A stretch of DNA of 16,152 nt, from the NCBI RefSeq assembly GCF_000297435.1, contig NZ_CAIP01000082.1, positions 1 through 16,152 of the forward strand, read 5' to 3'. Of the stretch, positions 15,801 to 16,152 are shown piece after piece; position 1 is the first letter of the stretch, and each line of letters starts with the position of its first letter. A model generated the notes under the pieces. The model saw only the letters and a program-made list of their open reading frames with translations. It was not told where the DNA came from and made no database searches. The translations under genes and the position numbers were made by a program. This stretch comes from Microcystis sp. T1-4 (GTDB taxonomy: Bacteria > Cyanobacteriota > Cyanobacteriia > Cyanobacteriales > Microcystaceae).

Positions 15801-15854
15801 AAAGAGTTGGAAAAATTAGTAGAAGAACTTTTACTTGCTAAAAAAGTGATTTAA
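12819..15854 (+). CDS. Single-chain restriction-modification protein (type IIG-like, nuclease plus N6-adenine methylase)
   Basis: In this 1011-residue protein, residues 1-130 look like a PD-(D/E)XK nuclease related to HsdR-type N termini: E20, D58 in RRRIDVEV, and the E67-V-K69 core of VIEVKKD. The methyltransferase domain spans about 310-660, opening with EYYTPDWLAEAIVEK. AdoMet motif I is DPSCGSGTF (from D344), a motif II-like FDIHPVAVTLAR follows, and the catalytic motif IV is NPPW (554-557), the class that methylates adenine N6. Residues about 660-1000 lack known motifs and probably hold target recognition. One chain thus carries cutting, methylation and recognition, as in Eco57I-like enzymes; partner genes are not seen. 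The gene looks more AT-rich than ald or the antiporter. The start has a poor Shine-Dalgarno. Dispersed repeats bracket it, hinting at acquisition. Confidence 0.88.
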   Translation: MSNVIEIVKNLANREAKRTEADIQAGIRDLLLQASLDLDDEDLDVKLESQLGDRRRIDVEVGSVVIEVKKDLRKAKILADAIEQLSGYVAVRTQQTGQNYIGILSDGLEWRCFHLKPSKDFVEVSKHLVNANNPDADKLIAWLDGVLATKQGVIPTPEEINNKLGVESSSYAINHATLLSLYEENKELPTVKMKRLLWAKLLTTALGSQFKDSDELFVEHTLLVNVSEIIAHAVLGLNVNDLSPASLLSGSQFEISGIYGVIESDFFDWVIKVEEGDIFIRSLARKISRFNWGEVAYDIMKVLYESIIAQELRKQLGEYYTPDWLAEAIVEKTIKDPLNKRVLDPSCGSGTFLFHAVKNLFKKAAQEKLSLRESLETLARNVIGFDIHPVAVTLARVTYLLAIGRDNLTNPSRGEINIPVYLADSMQWRQKQYDLWSRDHVIIETDSEGQLFKSELRFPHELLKSSHSFDELVKELADKATQKDYSKPIPSLTGVFRRLAIPEKFHETIKSTFSVMCELHESGRDHIWSYYVRNLVRPVWLSLPQNRVDILIGNPPWLSYRNMPKEMQQSFKEMSEERSLWHGAKNATHQDLSALFVAKTIETYLGEGGKFAFVMPNSVTDREYFGGFREGNYCLGKGATTYVEFAESWDLRRLRPHFFPRGASVIFGKRSQKPVKMPLIAEYWTGKINEPKSSWSVIKKSLKFPKEEIKIGSENKISPYHSQFSQGATIVPKVLLTVEEKISSPLGLASGRKLVQSKRSANEKKPWKDLPTLEGTIESDFIRPLYTGASILPFRCQEPELAIIPWNGKVLMDGESEFIDLYPGLCAWWRKAEEIWTANKSSSTRLSLLEQIDYMGKLTQQFPIPKERILYASSGMHICAARLSNRQAIIDSKLYWATTEGLEESYYLCAILNAEITTLETRPLMSYGKDERDIHKHVWKLNIPKFNPQDQLHLKISQIGQALEKDISQLELRDVYFANIRQDIRKYIRNSSQGKELEKLVEELLLAKKVI

Positions 15855-16068
15855 ACCGATGCCACCAAGGTTACTGATTAGATCAATCAACAACTCCAAA
15901 CCTTAAATATTCAAATTTAATAGGGAAAAATTATGCAAACTTCATAAAAGAAACCCTTAAACAACCACTAAAAATAATACTAAATCTGGTTATTTAAAGA
16001 TCGAATTCCGTCAGGGATTACCTCAATTACTGACTTATGCTTACAATAGCTTAGAAAGACAACCCTAA
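15855..16068 (+). pseudogene. Possible decayed coding fragments after the RM gene
   Basis: In frame with the RM stop, the next bases read TDATKVTD, a TAG (15879-15881), then INQQLQTLNIQI and a TAA (15918-15920). Farther on, 15961-16065 is open for 35 codons and reads KSGYLKIEFRQGLPQLLTYA before ending ERQP and TAA. Both look protein-like in composition, but neither has a start or a recognised family. They may be remains of a gene that once followed the RM gene. The region is otherwise AT-rich and empty. Confidence 0.3.
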
Positions 16069-16100
16069 GTTTGGTGATTAGCGACTAATGGCTTACAATA

Positions 16101-16152
16101 TAAGTAGCTGGTTATAATTAAATTAAAAATGGATTTGAGGTTCGATCCCCCC
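16101..16152. repeat. Second copy of the dispersed element, cut by the window end
   Basis: It starts TAAGTAGCTGG and aligns without gaps to 12622-12673 at 39 of 52 positions, in the same orientation, ending in the same C-run (TCCCCCC). It begins 247 bases after the RM stop. The right end of this copy is outside the window. Confidence 0.5.

Overview
The window looks like chromosome of a unicellular, bloom-type cyanobacterium, most probably Microcystis or a close relative. This is inferred from three exact HIP1 octamers GCGATCGC (2938-2945, 3933-3940, 9641-9648), cyanobacteria-restricted families (DUF3181, XisH/XisI, the tryptophan-rich C-terminal domain joined to RTX repeats), moderate-to-low GC, and many short C/G-rich or heptameric tandem repeats and palindromes between genes. 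No species call can be proven without a search.

Layout, left to right. (1) 1-786 is the C-terminal end of a secreted W-rich/RTX calcium-binding protein, closed by a hairpin terminator. (2) 829-1250 holds a decayed xisH-xisI pair: a xisH tail overlaps a nearly full-length xisI that is interrupted by one in-frame TGA. (3) On the minus strand follow an HNH endonuclease (1376-2155) and alanine dehydrogenase ald (2196-3281). (4) A G-rich repeat tract precedes a small minus-strand pair, a 2TM membrane protein overlapping a DUF3181 protein (3610-4159). Next is a large CPA-type Na+/H+ antiporter with a C-terminal TrkA-N domain (4268-6136). (5) 6349-7322 is a plus-strand toxin-antitoxin cluster: an apparently complete antitoxin/RelE-ParE pair, then a DUF2281 (VapB-like) antitoxin with a VapC-like PIN toxin cut off where it meets the end of pta. 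(6) Minus-strand housekeeping genes follow: pta (7304-9400), a weak small ORF, and a cell-wall amidase with an SH3b domain (9864-11660). (7) On the plus strand are a PrxQ/BCP peroxiredoxin (11961-12395) and a 1011-residue single-chain restriction-modification protein (12819-15854). The latter is bracketed by two copies of a dispersed repeat; the left copy looks like a roughly 116-bp MITE.

Conserved metabolic genes (ald, pta, antiporter, amidase, peroxiredoxin) are thus interspersed with accessory or selfish modules: XisHI, HNH nuclease, two toxin-antitoxin pairs, and a type IIG-like RM gene. Several of these are broken (xisH, xisI, vapC). I found no convincing wholly new multi-gene system. 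The most informative signals are the repeat-bracketed RM gene, the single nonsense codon in xisI, the truncated vapC that shares its end with pta, the peroxiredoxin lacking the usual resolving cysteine, and a perfect 15-bp palindrome between divergent genes where it cannot end either one.
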